Notes: generated by a model from the letters alone, not told the origin. A stretch of 64,000 nucleotides of DNA from Psychromonas sp. psych-6C06 (GCF_002835465.1 NZ_PIZM01000006.1:1-64000), one strand, 5' to 3'. Counted from the first letter of the stretch, positions 8,216 to 17,068 are shown. Numbers and translations are program-made.

Positions 8216-10564
8216 ATGTTGTTGCTGTTAAGCATATTGGCCCTTTTTCTAGGGCCTATTACCTACCGTTTATTAAAGCGTCAACCGGGGTGGTTTGACC
8301 TGATGGACGCATTTATTTTTGTAACTATTTCTGGCCTAGTGTTATTTCACATACTGCCAGAGGTATTACATAGCGGTGGACCGATTGTTCTCCTTTTGAT
8401 GGCTATTGGTTTACTTGCGCCAAGTTGGATAGAGAAGTATTTTCATAAAGCCGCAGACCAAGCGCATCAAACAACACTTTTTCTTGGTGTCATCGGCCTT
8501 GTTGTTCATGCAGCGGTAGATGGCTCTGCACTAGTGGTCGAGCCAGGTGATCATACCGCTTGGTTATTAGCACTGGGTGTTTTATTACACCGTTTCCCTG
8601 TTGGTTTGACTATTTGGTGGTTATTACGTCCACAATATGGACGAACGTTACCGCTAGTTGTGCTTATTTCGATGTCTGCAGCGACGGTTGCCGGAGCGCT
8701 ATTTGCCGATCATTCCATTGCACATTTAGACGGAGAGCTACTCGCATGGTTCCAAGCGTTTGTAATGGGCTCTATCATGCATGTTGTATTACATCGTCCT
8801 TACCTAAAATCAGGTAAACATTCGCATTCTCATGGGCATAGCCATGAAACAGATAAAGAGAGTGAGTCTAGCGAAAACCGTTACGCAGCAGGCATTGGTA
8901 GTGTGTTGGGGGTTGTGGTTTTGGCTGCCGTGTTGTTGCCCCATTGGCTAGGTTATGTTGAGCATAACCATGATCATGGCGTAGCGCATGAAGTTCATGA
9001 GTCTCACGCCCATGATGAGCATGCGCATGAATCACATGGGCACGACCATGATAAACATGAAGCCGATGCACATGAATCACATGGGCACGATCATGATGAA
9101 CATGAAGCCGACGAGCATGCGCATGAATCACATGGGCACGATCATGATGAACATGAAGCCGACGAGCATGCGCATGAATCACATGGACACGACCATGATA
9201 AACATGAAGCTGATGTGCATGAATCACATGAGCACGACCATGATGTACATGAAACCGAGAAGCATGAATCACATGGGCACGACCATGATGAACATGAAGC
9301 TGATGCGCATGAATCACATGGACACGACCATGATGAACATGAAGCTGATGTGCATGAATCACATGAGCACGACCATGATGTACATGAAACCGAGAAGCAT
9401 GAATCACATGGGCACGACCATGATGAACATGAAGCCGACGAGCATGCGCACGAATCACATGGGCACGGCCATGAAGAACATGAAGCCGATAACCATGAAG
9501 GACATGATCATGGTGCAGAAGAACAATTTAGTTCACAAACGGCACAAGCGTTAATTAATGTCAGTAAAATTGCACTGTATAGTGCTCCTATGCTGTTATT
9601 CGCATATTTTTTAAGTGCGTTAATGCATTACTTTAAACCTAAATTTTCTATTATGCCGATGCAAGGCAGTCAAGCTTTCCTTAAAGACAGCTTAAAAGGT
9701 GTCGCTTATGGTTTACCGTTACCTGTGTGTTCACCAAGTGCGAGTAAAATGCATCAACAGCTATTAGGATTAGGGGCAAACCAAACCTTTGCAACTGCCT
9801 TTCTAATTGCAACACCTATTTTGGGTTTCGATGCATTGCTTATCTCATTGCCTTTATTAGGTGAACAGATGTTATTGTTGCGCCTTGCACTAGCGATTAT
9901 TTTTGCAGTAGCTGTTGCTTGGTTACTAGGGCGTCACTTTAAAACACCAATCTCTTCAATTGCTGCACATAGTTGCCAAGGTGGTCAACCCTCGTCGCGA
10001 TTTATTAGTGCGATAAAACAAGGGTATCAACACCAACTTGATCATACCGCTCCATGGGTTTTATTAGGCTGGGCGGTCGCAGCGACACTCTCTACGCTAC
10101 CTGCATGGTCATTTTTCGATCAGGCATTATGGTTACAAGTATTAGTGATGATTGTTATTGCTTTCCCATTTGCGCTCTGTGCAACGGGTATTACGCCAGT
10201 GATCGCCATTTTATTAATGGCGGGACTCTCACCGGGCGCTGCAATTGCCTTCTTTTTGATCGCGCCAACTATTAGCCTTGAGCTACTTAAGACACTTAAA
10301 AAGCAACAGGGCTTCTTTGCTGCCATGAGTTTGGCGCTATTGATGACAGTCGGTGCTTTCCTAACGGGCTTATTACTGAATCAATTTATCGAAGTCTTCT
10401 CACCTTCATGGATTGAGCATAGCATTGCAGATTACAGTCTCTGGCAAATGATCAGTTTAGCGATTATTTTAGTACTATATTTCAGCTCACTATTACGTCG
10501 TGGTGCACGTAGCTTTATTGCTGAATTAGTTCCTAAAAGCTTTTTAAAACCTCATCAACATTAG
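8216..10564 (+). CDS. Fused metal transporter: ZIP-like domain, His-rich loop, DUF318-type permease
   Basis: 782 aa. Residues 1-245 form a multi-span domain with ZIP-like motifs: HxLPE (H45-E49), HAAVDG (H98-G103) and HRFPVG (H125-G130). About residues 249-435 form a repetitive loop of His, Asp and Glu that should bind divalent metals. The rest is a second membrane domain with GLPLPVCSPSA and ATGITPVIAILLMAGLSPG, resembling the DUF318/ArsP-like permeases that include the SO_0444 Cu/Zn exporter. The usual CSC pair is CSP here. Which metal it carries and in which direction cannot be told. It follows the arsenic genes but has its own 86 bp upstream gap. Confidence 0.72.
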   Translation: MLLLLSILALFLGPITYRLLKRQPGWFDLMDAFIFVTISGLVLFHILPEVLHSGGPIVLLLMAIGLLAPSWIEKYFHKAADQAHQTTLFLGVIGLVVHAAVDGSALVVEPGDHTAWLLALGVLLHRFPVGLTIWWLLRPQYGRTLPLVVLISMSAATVAGALFADHSIAHLDGELLAWFQAFVMGSIMHVVLHRPYLKSGKHSHSHGHSHETDKESESSENRYAAGIGSVLGVVVLAAVLLPHWLGYVEHNHDHGVAHEVHESHAHDEHAHESHGHDHDKHEADAHESHGHDHDEHEADEHAHESHGHDHDEHEADEHAHESHGHDHDKHEADVHESHEHDHDVHETEKHESHGHDHDEHEADAHESHGHDHDEHEADVHESHEHDHDVHETEKHESHGHDHDEHEADEHAHESHGHGHEEHEADNHEGHDHGAEEQFSSQTAQALINVSKIALYSAPMLLFAYFLSALMHYFKPKFSIMPMQGSQAFLKDSLKGVAYGLPLPVCSPSASKMHQQLLGLGANQTFATAFLIATPILGFDALLISLPLLGEQMLLLRLALAIIFAVAVAWLLGRHFKTPISSIAAHSCQGGQPSSRFISAIKQGYQHQLDHTAPWVLLGWAVAATLSTLPAWSFFDQALWLQVLVMIVIAFPFALCATGITPVIAILLMAGLSPGAAIAFFLIAPTISLELLKTLKKQQGFFAAMSLALLMTVGAFLTGLLLNQFIEVFSPSWIEHSIADYSLWQMISLAIILVLYFSSLLRRGARSFIAELVPKSFLKPHQH
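8995..9500 (+). repeat. Coding tandem repeats (His/Asp/Glu-rich loop)
   Basis: Imperfect direct repeats of about 42-51 nt built on CATGAATCACATGGGCACGA followed by CATGATGAACATGAAGC. At least nine units can be seen, and some stretches (for example around 9220-9290 and 9345-9415) are near-identical at longer range. All stay in frame, so copy number can change without breaking the gene. The repeats also produce long open frames on the other strand and in other frames, which are not genes. Confidence 0.9.
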
Positions 10565-10921
10565 TAAGCTACTGCGATGTTACCTGACCAATGAATTAGG
10601 GACGGTGACATCTGCAAATATATTTTGGCCGCTAATAGTAAATGAAATAAATAGCTTCTTTTAACCAGTAAGATTGCTCAGTTATTTAGTGGATTTGGTA
10701 TTATTTCTGCGTTGATATTTTTACACGTGGAACAACTGGTTACGTAGAGTTTTTCTTCATATTTTTCTGCTTATCGAAATCTTGTGATAGCGTTTGACCC
10801 ACCGTATTTTGCGGTGTTGTCACAGGCAGTTGGAAAGTAGAGAAGGGAGATCTATTTTACGATATGGATATGGGGTTGGCATTACTGTTTAAAAGCGAAT
10901 AATACTCTAACCCCTCATTGT
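10565..10921. other. Intergenic region, 357 bp
   Basis: No gene could be supported. Bases 10659-10707 match the intergenic repeat also found at 16947-17003 and, inverted, at 19267-19318. A short protein-like frame ends at the TAA near 10901 but has no start or recognisable match. No terminator for the transporter gene was clear. Confidence 0.5.
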
Positions 10922-11278
10922 TTAAGCGAAGCGTTTGCTTAAATACTCACTGATTGCTGATGATTCATACATCCAAGTAACTTGCTCTGCTTCTTCGATA
11001 CGCAGGCAGGGAACTTGTACTTTTCCACCCAGTGATTTAAGCTGTTGTTTATTCTCCTCAAGTTTTGCATCAACGGTTTTAATATTTAGCCCATGACGAC
11101 GTATATCTCTGCGTACTTTCACACAAAAAGGGCACGCCTGGTATTGGTAAAGCTGTAACGAGCTTGTTTGTGCATCGATAGCTGCTTGAGCAGAAGCTTC
11201 TCGTTTTAACTTTTTAGGGCTAAAAATAAAATTTAATAATAAAATGATACGGCCTAAAACCCAGCGAATAATAAACAT
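10922..11278 (-). CDS. Glutaredoxin / GST N-terminal domain protein, membrane-anchored
   Basis: 118 aa from the ATG at 11278 (MFIIRWVLGRIILLL). One N-terminal hydrophobic segment (about 1-18) precedes a thioredoxin fold. The CPFCVKVRRDI motif is a glutaredoxin-type CxxC, VPCLRI gives the cis-proline loop, and YESSAISEYL is the glutathione-binding C-terminal end. It is probably a glutathione-linked thiol protein held at the inner membrane. A longer reading from 11344 adds 22 residues before the membrane segment and is less likely. It is divergent from the DUF1289 gene. Confidence 0.82.
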   Translation of the reverse strand: MFIIRWVLGRIILLLNFIFSPKKLKREASAQAAIDAQTSSLQLYQYQACPFCVKVRRDIRRHGLNIKTVDAKLEENKQQLKSLGGKVQVPCLRIEEAEQVTWMYESSAISEYLSKRFA

Positions 11279-11367
11279 CTGAACTCTCTTTGTAATTGTT
11301 ATAAAATTGCTGCGCAGTTTAACGGAAGCGTGTCCAACACTCAATTATTCCCTAAAAAGAGTTAATC

Positions 11368-11547
11368 ATGAATCAAATAGAAAGTCCCTGTGTTCGAGAT
11401 TGTTGTTTAAATGAAAATGATATCTGTATGGGCTGCTTACGTAGTTTAGAGGAGATAAAAGCTTGGGGCCAAGCGAGTGATGTCAGAAAAACAGAGATTG
11501 TTGAAGCCATAAAGTTTCGAAAAGGCGTTGAATTGAAAGAGGTTTAA
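11368..11547 (+). CDS. DUF1289 family small protein
   Basis: 59 aa: starts MNQIESPCVRDC and contains CLNENDICMGCLRSLEEI, then WGQASDVRK. The four cysteines (PC, DCC, CMGC) and the GC-R-EI-W pattern are the DUF1289 signature, a short likely metal-binding family of unknown function found in many proteobacteria (E. coli YdhL is one). An AAAGAG-like site lies upstream of the ATG. It starts 89 bp from, and divergent to, the glutaredoxin-like gene, and converges on the next gene 11 bp downstream. Confidence 0.85.
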   Translation: MNQIESPCVRDCCLNENDICMGCLRSLEEIKAWGQASDVRKTEIVEAIKFRKGVELKEV

Positions 11548-11558
11548 TGTTCTCGACT

Positions 11559-11912
11559 CTATAGCGTGCTTGCTTCTTCGTTAATATCAGCACAGTGGAT
11601 CTTGAGTCGCATTTTATCCTGACGTTCATGCGTGCTTGCTAGTTGGCAGTGTTGATTTTGTGGTTGTGTGCTGACCTGAATAATTAATTGTTCTGGTGTT
11701 GCTGAATATGCCATGAAAGTAAAACGATCAAGTTCGCCAAGGTTTAGATGAAAGTTTTCGATATTAAGTACCAATTTTCCTTCCAAGCCTGTAACTTTTC
11801 CATGTATTTGAATGGGTTGCGTAAATTTTTCGTTGTCATATTTTACCCAGCACCAAATACTGAACAGTGAGATGATCATTGTATAAGTGATGTATTTTAT
11901 TTTAAAAGTCAT
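11559..11912 (-). CDS. Hypothetical single-span membrane protein
   Basis: 117 aa from the ATG at 11912, preceded by AGTAGGATT. There is one hydrophobic segment near the N-terminus (about residues 8-24), then a soluble, probably periplasmic, domain of beta-prone sequence with two cysteines near the C-terminus that could pair. It has some general likeness to FixH-type or small periplasmic proteins, but I do not recognise the family. It converges with the DUF1289 gene. Confidence 0.6.
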   Translation of the reverse strand: MTFKIKYITYTMIISLFSIWCWVKYDNEKFTQPIQIHGKVTGLEGKLVLNIENFHLNLGELDRFTFMAYSATPEQLIIQVSTQPQNQHCQLASTHERQDKMRLKIHCADINEEASTL

Positions 11913-11998
11913 GTAAATCCTACTCACCATTTTTCAGTATAAGTTGATGCAATTAGCTGTTTTTTGACGCTTATAGCACAGCTAACTTAAGCAATTAT

Positions 11999-12157
11999 TT
12001 AATAAAACCTTCTTTTTAGAGCTCTTAATAGCAGTGGTAATAGTGCAATACCACCAATGAATATGATCAGCGCTTGTATTATATTCCCACTAGCAATCAG
12101 AAACAGTGCACAAGAGGTTAGGGATAACAGTAAACAGGTTGTAATTATTATCAGCAT
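11999..12157 (-). CDS. Small hydrophobic protein, 52 aa, hypothetical
   Basis: A 52-codon frame, MLIIITTCLLLSLTSC at its start and LLLRALKRRFY at its end. It has two hydrophobic stretches joined by SGN and a basic C-terminus, a layout typical of small inner-membrane proteins. Its start is preceded by GAGATGA, a weak ribosome-binding site. It lies upstream of and in line with the 117 aa membrane protein gene, so the pair may be co-transcribed. There is no recognised family and it could be fortuitous. Confidence 0.4.
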   Translation of the reverse strand: MLIIITTCLLLSLTSCALFLIASGNIIQALIIFIGGIALLPLLLRALKRRFY

Positions 12158-12229
12158 CTCATCTCACTGAACGAATAGAGACTTATACTATTGATAATAG
12201 GAGAATCAGTATCATTTTATAACTACCTG

Positions 12230-12712
12230 CTAGGGTAGTTTTTGAGAAAAAGAGAGGTGTTTTTGCACTTCCTCTAATTGGAATTGGTTAAATACTAAAA
12301 TGCCATTGTTGCGTAGCAATTGAGTAGTGATGCCTTGGCCCTCAATAAGTGTATTTGAAAACTCCCCATTATAGATATTTGAGCTACCGCAAGAGGGGCT
12401 ACGTTCTGTCAAAATAGCTATTTTAATTCCATGTTTTAATGCTATCGCGAGGGTTTTTTGTGCTCCTCTGTGAAAGGCTTCGCTGACATCTTCTTGTTGT
12501 ACAGTTTGGATTGTACCATTGGTCATTATTTCTGCGGGCGCTCGTGGTGTTGGTAGTCCTCCAATGACCTCTGGGCAAACAGGTAAAACGATATCTTCAT
12601 TGATCCACTGTTGAAGTAATGTGTGCTCAAGTTTATTGAGCTTAGCGTCATAACGGACGCGTTCTCCAAAAAGGCATGCGCTTATCAATAGCTGGTAATT
12701 TTCTTTTTTCAT
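12230..12712 (-). CDS. DUF523 family protein
   Basis: 160 aa from the ATG at 12712 (MKKENYQLLISACLFG). It carries the family hallmarks: LLISACLFGERVRYDA near the start, CPEVIGGLPTPRAPAEI, and LTERSPSCGSSNIYNG. The conserved cysteines suggest an Fe-S or redox role, but no activity is established for this domain. ATGs at 12724 and 12745 are also open. The chosen one has GGATAAC 3-4 nt upstream and starts nearest to the conserved domain. It is divergent from nirB. Confidence 0.85.
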   Translation of the reverse strand: MKKENYQLLISACLFGERVRYDAKLNKLEHTLLQQWINEDIVLPVCPEVIGGLPTPRAPAEIMTNGTIQTVQQEDVSEAFHRGAQKTLAIALKHGIKIAILTERSPSCGSSNIYNGEFSNTLIEGQGITTQLLRNNGILVFNQFQLEEVQKHLSFSQKLP

Positions 12713-12864
12713 TTTGTTATCCATGTGTTCATAAATAGTGATCATTTATAATTGAGGTTGTTGCCAATATGTTAATTAACCTTGTTTACAACAAGGTTTT
12801 GTTATGGTTTTGTTATAAAAATTTAATCAATTTCACTGCTTTTGTTATTAAACTGTAATGCTAA

Positions 12865-12878
12865 TTGATGCTTATCAA
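12865..12878 (+). promoter_or_regulatory. FNR-type site upstream of nirBDC
   Basis: TTGATGCTTATCAA is a perfect match to the FNR consensus TTGAT-N4-ATCAA. Its centre lies 84 bp before the nirB ATG. A class II arrangement (centre at -41.5) would place the transcript start near 12913, with TACTCT at 12900-12905 as a poor -10. Oxygen-responsive control of nitrite reduction by FNR is well established in related bacteria. Confidence 0.75.
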
Positions 12879-12955
12879 GTTATGCCCTGAATATGTCAGT
12901 ACTCTAACCCTCATTAAATAATGTAGCTAAGTAGTTAATATATCTCGAGGGTGTT

Positions 12956-15502
12956 ATGAGTAAACAAAAATTAGTAATTATTGGTAATGGAATGGTTGGC
13001 CATCGATTTATTGAGGATTTTGTAGAAAAAGCCGATTTAGATCAGTTTGAAATTACTGCTTTTTGTGAAGAGCCTCGTGTTGCTTATGACCGAGTACATC
13101 TCTCTTCATACTTTTCGCATCATACTGCAGATGAGCTTTCTTTAGTCAAAGAGGGCTTCTACGAAAAACATAATATTAACGTGTTAATCGGTGAACGTGC
13201 GTTAACTATTAATCGCCAAGAAAAAGTGATTCACTCACAAACTGGTCGTGCTGTTTTTTACGATAAGTTAGTGATGGCAACTGGCTCTTACCCATGGGTT
13301 CCTTCGATCAAGGGCAATGAAAGTAAAGACTGTTTTGTCTACCGCACCATTGAAGATTTGAATGCCATTGAGAACACTGCACGTCGTAGTAAAAATGGTG
13401 TAGTTGTCGGTGGTGGTTTGCTTGGATTAGAAGCTGCGGGTGCGTTAAAGGCGCTTGGTGTTGAAACACATGTTATTGAATTTGCACCGGTATTAATGGC
13501 TGAGCAATTAGACCAGCAGGGTGGTCAAATGCTTCGTAACAAAATAGAAAGCATTGGTGTTAATGTCCATACAGGTAAAAATACTCAAGAGATTGTGGTT
13601 GGTGGTGAAAGCGCACGTAATACCATGAAGTTTGCTGATGGGACGCAACTGGAAGTCGATTTCATTGTTTTCTCAACCGGTATTCGTCCTCAAGATAAAC
13701 TGGCAAAACAGTGTGGTTTAGCAACAGGGCGTCGTGGTGGCATTACCATTGATAATAACTGTTTAACGACTGATCCGGATATTTATGCGATTGGTGAATG
13801 TGCTTCGTGGAATGAACAGTTCTTCGGTCTTGTGGCGCCCGGCTACAACATGGCTAAAGTCGCTGTCGATAATATTTTAGGGCGTGACAATGAGTTCACT
13901 GGCGCAGATATGAGCGCAAAGCTGAAATTGTTGGGTGTGGATGTGGGCAGTATTGGTGATGCAAATGGCCGTACACCAAAATGTAAGAGTTATGTCTATT
14001 TAGATGAAAACCATTCTGTCTATAAACGCATCGTTGTCTCTGAAGATGGTAAGCATCTGCTAGGAGCCGTGTTAGTTGGTGATACAGAGAGCTACAGCGA
14101 TCTATTACAATATAAATTAAACGATATTGAGTTACCCAAACATCCTGACTCTTTGATTCTTCCCTCTCATGCTGGTGGCGAGAAAGTGGGCTTAGGGGTA
14201 GATGCTTTACCAGAAACTGCGCAAGTCTGTTCATGTTTTGATGTTAAGAAATCAGATATCGCTGAGGCGGTGGCGGCTGGCCATACGACTATTGGGGCGA
14301 TTAAGTCTGAAACCGGAGCGGGTACTGGGTGTGGTGGCTGTGTTCCACTGATCACGCAAGTGCTTAATGCTGAACTCAAAAAGCAAGGTATGGAAGTTAA
14401 AAATCATCTTTGTGAGCATTTCGAATATTCTCGTCAAGAGCTGTTCCACTTAATTCGTATAGAAGAGATCAAAACCTTTAAAGATCTTTTAGCTAAATAT
14501 GGCAAAGGCTATGGTTGTGAAGTTTGTAAGCCGACGATCGGGTCTATTTTAGCGTCTTGCTGGGGTGAGCATATCCTCACTAAAGAACATAACGGCCTTC
14601 AAGATACCAACGATATCTTCCTTGGTAACATGCAAAAAGATGGTACTTATTCTGTTATTCCACGTATGGCGGGTGGTGAAGTAACGCCGAAAGGTTTAGC
14701 CGCTGTAGCGAGTGTCGCTGAGCAATACACGCTTTACACTAAAATCACTGGCGCGCAGCGTATTGGTCTATTTGGTGCGCATAAATCAGATCTCCCCGAT
14801 ATCTGGAAGCAACTCTTAGATGCTGGCTTTGAAACCGGTCAGGCTTATGCTAAAGCACTGCGTATGGTAAAAACCTGTGTTGGTAGTACATGGTGTCGTT
14901 TTGGTGTGCAAGACAGTGTGGGCCTTGGCGTTGAACTTGAGAATCGTTACAAAGGCTTACGTACACCACATAAAATGAAATTTGGTGTTTCTGGTTGTAC
15001 TCGAGAATGTGCTGAAGCACAGGGGAAAGATGTCGGTATTATTGCTACCGATGCAGGCTGGAACTTATATGTGTGTGGTAATGGTGGTATGAAACCTCAA
15101 CATGCTTCATTACTGGCTTCTGATTTAGATAAAGAAACGCTGATTAAATACTTGGATCGTTTCATGATGTTCTATGTGCGCACTGCCGATAAATTAACAC
15201 GGACTTCAGTGTGGTTGCAAAACCTTGAAGGAGGTATTGAATATCTACAACAAGTTGTGATGGAAGATAAGTTAGGTATTAATGCACAACTTGAAAAAGA
15301 GATGGCTGAATCTATTGAAAATTATCACTGTGAATGGGCAACGACGCTTAATGATGAGCAACAATTACAACGCTTTACACATTTCATTAACAGCGATGCA
15401 CAGGATGATAATGTCGTATTTACCCCTGAACGCGGTCAAAAACGTCCCGCCTTTTTAACTGAAAAAGCACCCATCTATAAAATTGATTTGGAGGAAGCGT
15501 AA
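12956..15502 (+). CDS. nirB: NADH-dependent nitrite reductase, large subunit
   Basis: 848 aa, full length for NirB, the cytosolic enzyme reducing nitrite to ammonium with NADH. N-terminal FAD/NAD(P)H domains show GNGMVGHRF and GVVVGGGLLGLEAAG. A BFD-type [2Fe-2S] region has CSCFDVKK...TGCGGC (about residues 424-462) and a further CEVC near 520. The C-terminal siroheme/[4Fe-4S] domain has TCVGSTWCRFG and SGCTRECAEAQGKD supplying the four cluster cysteines. The start follows GAGGG. The stop overlaps the nirD ATG by one base (TAATG). Confidence 0.97.
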   Translation: MSKQKLVIIGNGMVGHRFIEDFVEKADLDQFEITAFCEEPRVAYDRVHLSSYFSHHTADELSLVKEGFYEKHNINVLIGERALTINRQEKVIHSQTGRAVFYDKLVMATGSYPWVPSIKGNESKDCFVYRTIEDLNAIENTARRSKNGVVVGGGLLGLEAAGALKALGVETHVIEFAPVLMAEQLDQQGGQMLRNKIESIGVNVHTGKNTQEIVVGGESARNTMKFADGTQLEVDFIVFSTGIRPQDKLAKQCGLATGRRGGITIDNNCLTTDPDIYAIGECASWNEQFFGLVAPGYNMAKVAVDNILGRDNEFTGADMSAKLKLLGVDVGSIGDANGRTPKCKSYVYLDENHSVYKRIVVSEDGKHLLGAVLVGDTESYSDLLQYKLNDIELPKHPDSLILPSHAGGEKVGLGVDALPETAQVCSCFDVKKSDIAEAVAAGHTTIGAIKSETGAGTGCGGCVPLITQVLNAELKKQGMEVKNHLCEHFEYSRQELFHLIRIEEIKTFKDLLAKYGKGYGCEVCKPTIGSILASCWGEHILTKEHNGLQDTNDIFLGNMQKDGTYSVIPRMAGGEVTPKGLAAVASVAEQYTLYTKITGAQRIGLFGAHKSDLPDIWKQLLDAGFETGQAYAKALRMVKTCVGSTWCRFGVQDSVGLGVELENRYKGLRTPHKMKFGVSGCTRECAEAQGKDVGIIATDAGWNLYVCGNGGMKPQHASLLASDLDKETLIKYLDRFMMFYVRTADKLTRTSVWLQNLEGGIEYLQQVVMEDKLGINAQLEKEMAESIENYHCEWATTLNDEQQLQRFTHFINSDAQDDNVVFTPERGQKRPAFLTEKAPIYKIDLEEA

Positions 15503-15828
15503 TGAGTAAGTGGATTAAAGTGTGTGAATTAAAGGATATCTTTCCTTCTACCGGGGTATGTGCATTAGTTGATGGTAAACAAGTGGCTATTTTCCGTCCA
15601 AGTGATGAAGAGCAAGTATACGCGATTAATAATATGGATCCCTTTGCACGAGCAAACGTGTTATCACGGGGGGTTATTTGTGAACATCAAGAGCAACTCT
15701 GGGTGGCTTCTCCTTTGAAAAAGCAGCGTTTCAATTTAGTGGATGGCTCATGTTTAGAAAACAGCGAAGTCTCTATTGAAGCTTACCAAGCGCGTGTGGC
15801 TAATGGCCATATCGAAGTGAAGCTGTAA
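15502..15828 (+). CDS. nirD: NADH-dependent nitrite reductase, small subunit
   Basis: 108 aa Rieske-fold small subunit of the NirBD enzyme. It follows nirB with a TAATG overlap, so translation is coupled. NirD proteins keep the Rieske fold but usually lack the cluster ligands. In keeping with that, no CxH...CxxH pair is present here, only scattered Cys residues. It contains VCALVDGKQVAIFRPSDEEQ, the normal start of the fold. Confidence 0.95.
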   Translation: MSKWIKVCELKDIFPSTGVCALVDGKQVAIFRPSDEEQVYAINNMDPFARANVLSRGVICEHQEQLWVASPLKKQRFNLVDGSCLENSEVSIEAYQARVANGHIEVKL

Positions 15829-15924
15829 TTTATCATTCTATTCATTTTTATAACCCTATTTGTCGCGCATTATGCACTAGATAAATAGGGACTAATTTAT
15901 TATTTAACTTATAGGGACGTAACT

Positions 15925-16737
15925 ATGTCTTACAACAAACCAGCCGATTTTGTACAAACCATGATAGATGTTGGCGAAGCTAAAACTAAAACTGGCACGC
16001 GCGACCTCATCCTACGTGGAACAATGGCTGGTGTTATTTTATCACTGGCGGTTGTGGTGGCTATCACCGCTATCACTCAAACAGGAAGTGGTCTTGTTGG
16101 GGCATTGGTGTTCCCGGTTGGTTTTTGCATTTTAAGCTTGATGGGTTATGACTTGGTGACAGGTGTTTTTGGTTTAGCGCCACTCGCTAAATTTGATAAT
16201 CGTCCAGGCATTACATGGGGACGTGTTTTTCGTTGTTGGGGACTTGTCGGTCTAGGTAACTTAATCGGCTCATTGATTGTCGCTTATATGGTTGCTGTTT
16301 CTCTGACGATGAACTTTTCGATTGACCCGAATGCCGTTGCACAAAAATTTATCGCCGTTTCAACTGCCCGCACTGTCGGCTTTGAAAATTTAGGTGCGGA
16401 TGGTTGGATCACTTGTTTTGTACGAGCAATTTTCTGTAACTTAATGGTTTGTTTAGGGGTGATTGGTGGCATGACATCACGCTCAGTCGCAGGTAAAGTT
16501 GTTGCAATGTGGTTACCAATTTTTATCTTCTTTGTGTTAGTTTTCGAACATACGGTTGTAAACATGTTCCTTTTCCCACTTGGAATGATTTTAGGCGCGG
16601 ATTTTGGTATTGCGACATGGTTAAACTTTAACTTAATTCCAACTATCTTAGGTAATATTGTTGGTGGTTTACTATTTACGTGTATTCCACTTTACTTAAC
16701 ACATGCAAAAACGTCGGCTTCGTTAGATGCCAAATAA
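15925..16737 (+). CDS. nirC: Nitrite transporter, FNT family
   Basis: 270 aa formate/nitrite channel-type protein with six membrane segments. FNT features include the KTGTRDLILRGTMAGVILSLA start, the FPVGFCILSLMGYDLVTG loop and the NLMVCLGV repeat segment. It would bring in nitrite for NirBD. It lies 96 bp after nirD on the same strand, with no terminator visible between, and a good terminator follows. No cysG-type siroheme synthase gene follows, unlike the enterobacterial nirBDC-cysG order. Confidence 0.95.
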   Translation: MSYNKPADFVQTMIDVGEAKTKTGTRDLILRGTMAGVILSLAVVVAITAITQTGSGLVGALVFPVGFCILSLMGYDLVTGVFGLAPLAKFDNRPGITWGRVFRCWGLVGLGNLIGSLIVAYMVAVSLTMNFSIDPNAVAQKFIAVSTARTVGFENLGADGWITCFVRAIFCNLMVCLGVIGGMTSRSVAGKVVAMWLPIFIFFVLVFEHTVVNMFLFPLGMILGADFGIATWLNFNLIPTILGNIVGGLLFTCIPLYLTHAKTSASLDAK

Positions 16738-16776
16738 TTTTTAAGGTAGCGCTACTTTAGCGTTGATGAATGATTA

Positions 16777-16804
16777 AGCCCCGTTACGATACGGGGTTTT
16801 TTTA
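16777..16804 (+). terminator. Rho-independent terminator of nirBDC
   Basis: CCCCGT (16779-16784) pairs with ACGGGG (16791-16796), followed by a run of eight T. A clear terminator 40 bp after the nirC stop. Confidence 0.85.
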
Positions 16805-16840
16805 TGGGTGAGAGAAAACAACGCAACAATCGGGTTGAGT

Positions 16841-17001
16841 TATACCATTGCGTATAATATTGTGATCTGGGCTTGTGGAGGAAAAAGGATAGAGAGCAAG
16901 GCGCATGATTGAGTAATAGCTAGCTATTGCGATTGAATGCAATGCAGTTATCTATTTTTTTAACTCACAAGATAGATCAGATAGCTATGCGGACTGGTAT
17001 A
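16841..17001. mobile_element. MITE-like intergenic repeat
   Basis: A 161 bp segment with imperfect inverted ends: TATACCATTGCGTATA at the left and, reversed, TATACCAGTCCGCATA at the right. It has no coding capacity. Its right part (16947-17003) is closely similar to the complement of 19267-19318 and to 10659-10707, sharing a core like GATCAGATAG-TATGCGGA-T. It fills most of the 331 bp gap between nirC and the EamA gene. Confidence 0.55.
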
Positions 17002-17068
17002 ATCAGAGCCTTTGTTTCACAATCAGCATATTGACGATTATCAATGCGATATCAACTAAGGGTTGCGA

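Noticed and set aside
8995-9500. CRISPR-like array
   Set aside because: Repeats are contiguous, imperfect, coding and without unique spacers.
8868-9554. Long open frames on the other strand and in a second plus frame across the His-rich repeats
   Set aside because: They are by-products of the in-frame repeat in the transporter gene, have low-complexity Met/His/Arg content and lack start signals.
10583-10620. Remnant of a transposase near the string GGGACGGTGACAT
   Set aside because: The string is reminiscent of sequences near REP-type transposases, but no coding remnant or ends could be identified.
12841-12955. NarL/NarP sites beside the FNR box
   Set aside because: No convincing inverted TACYYMT heptamers were seen at the usual spacing.
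13896-14449. Minus-strand open frames inside nirB
   Set aside because: They are shadows of the nirB coding strand, with no homology or start signals.
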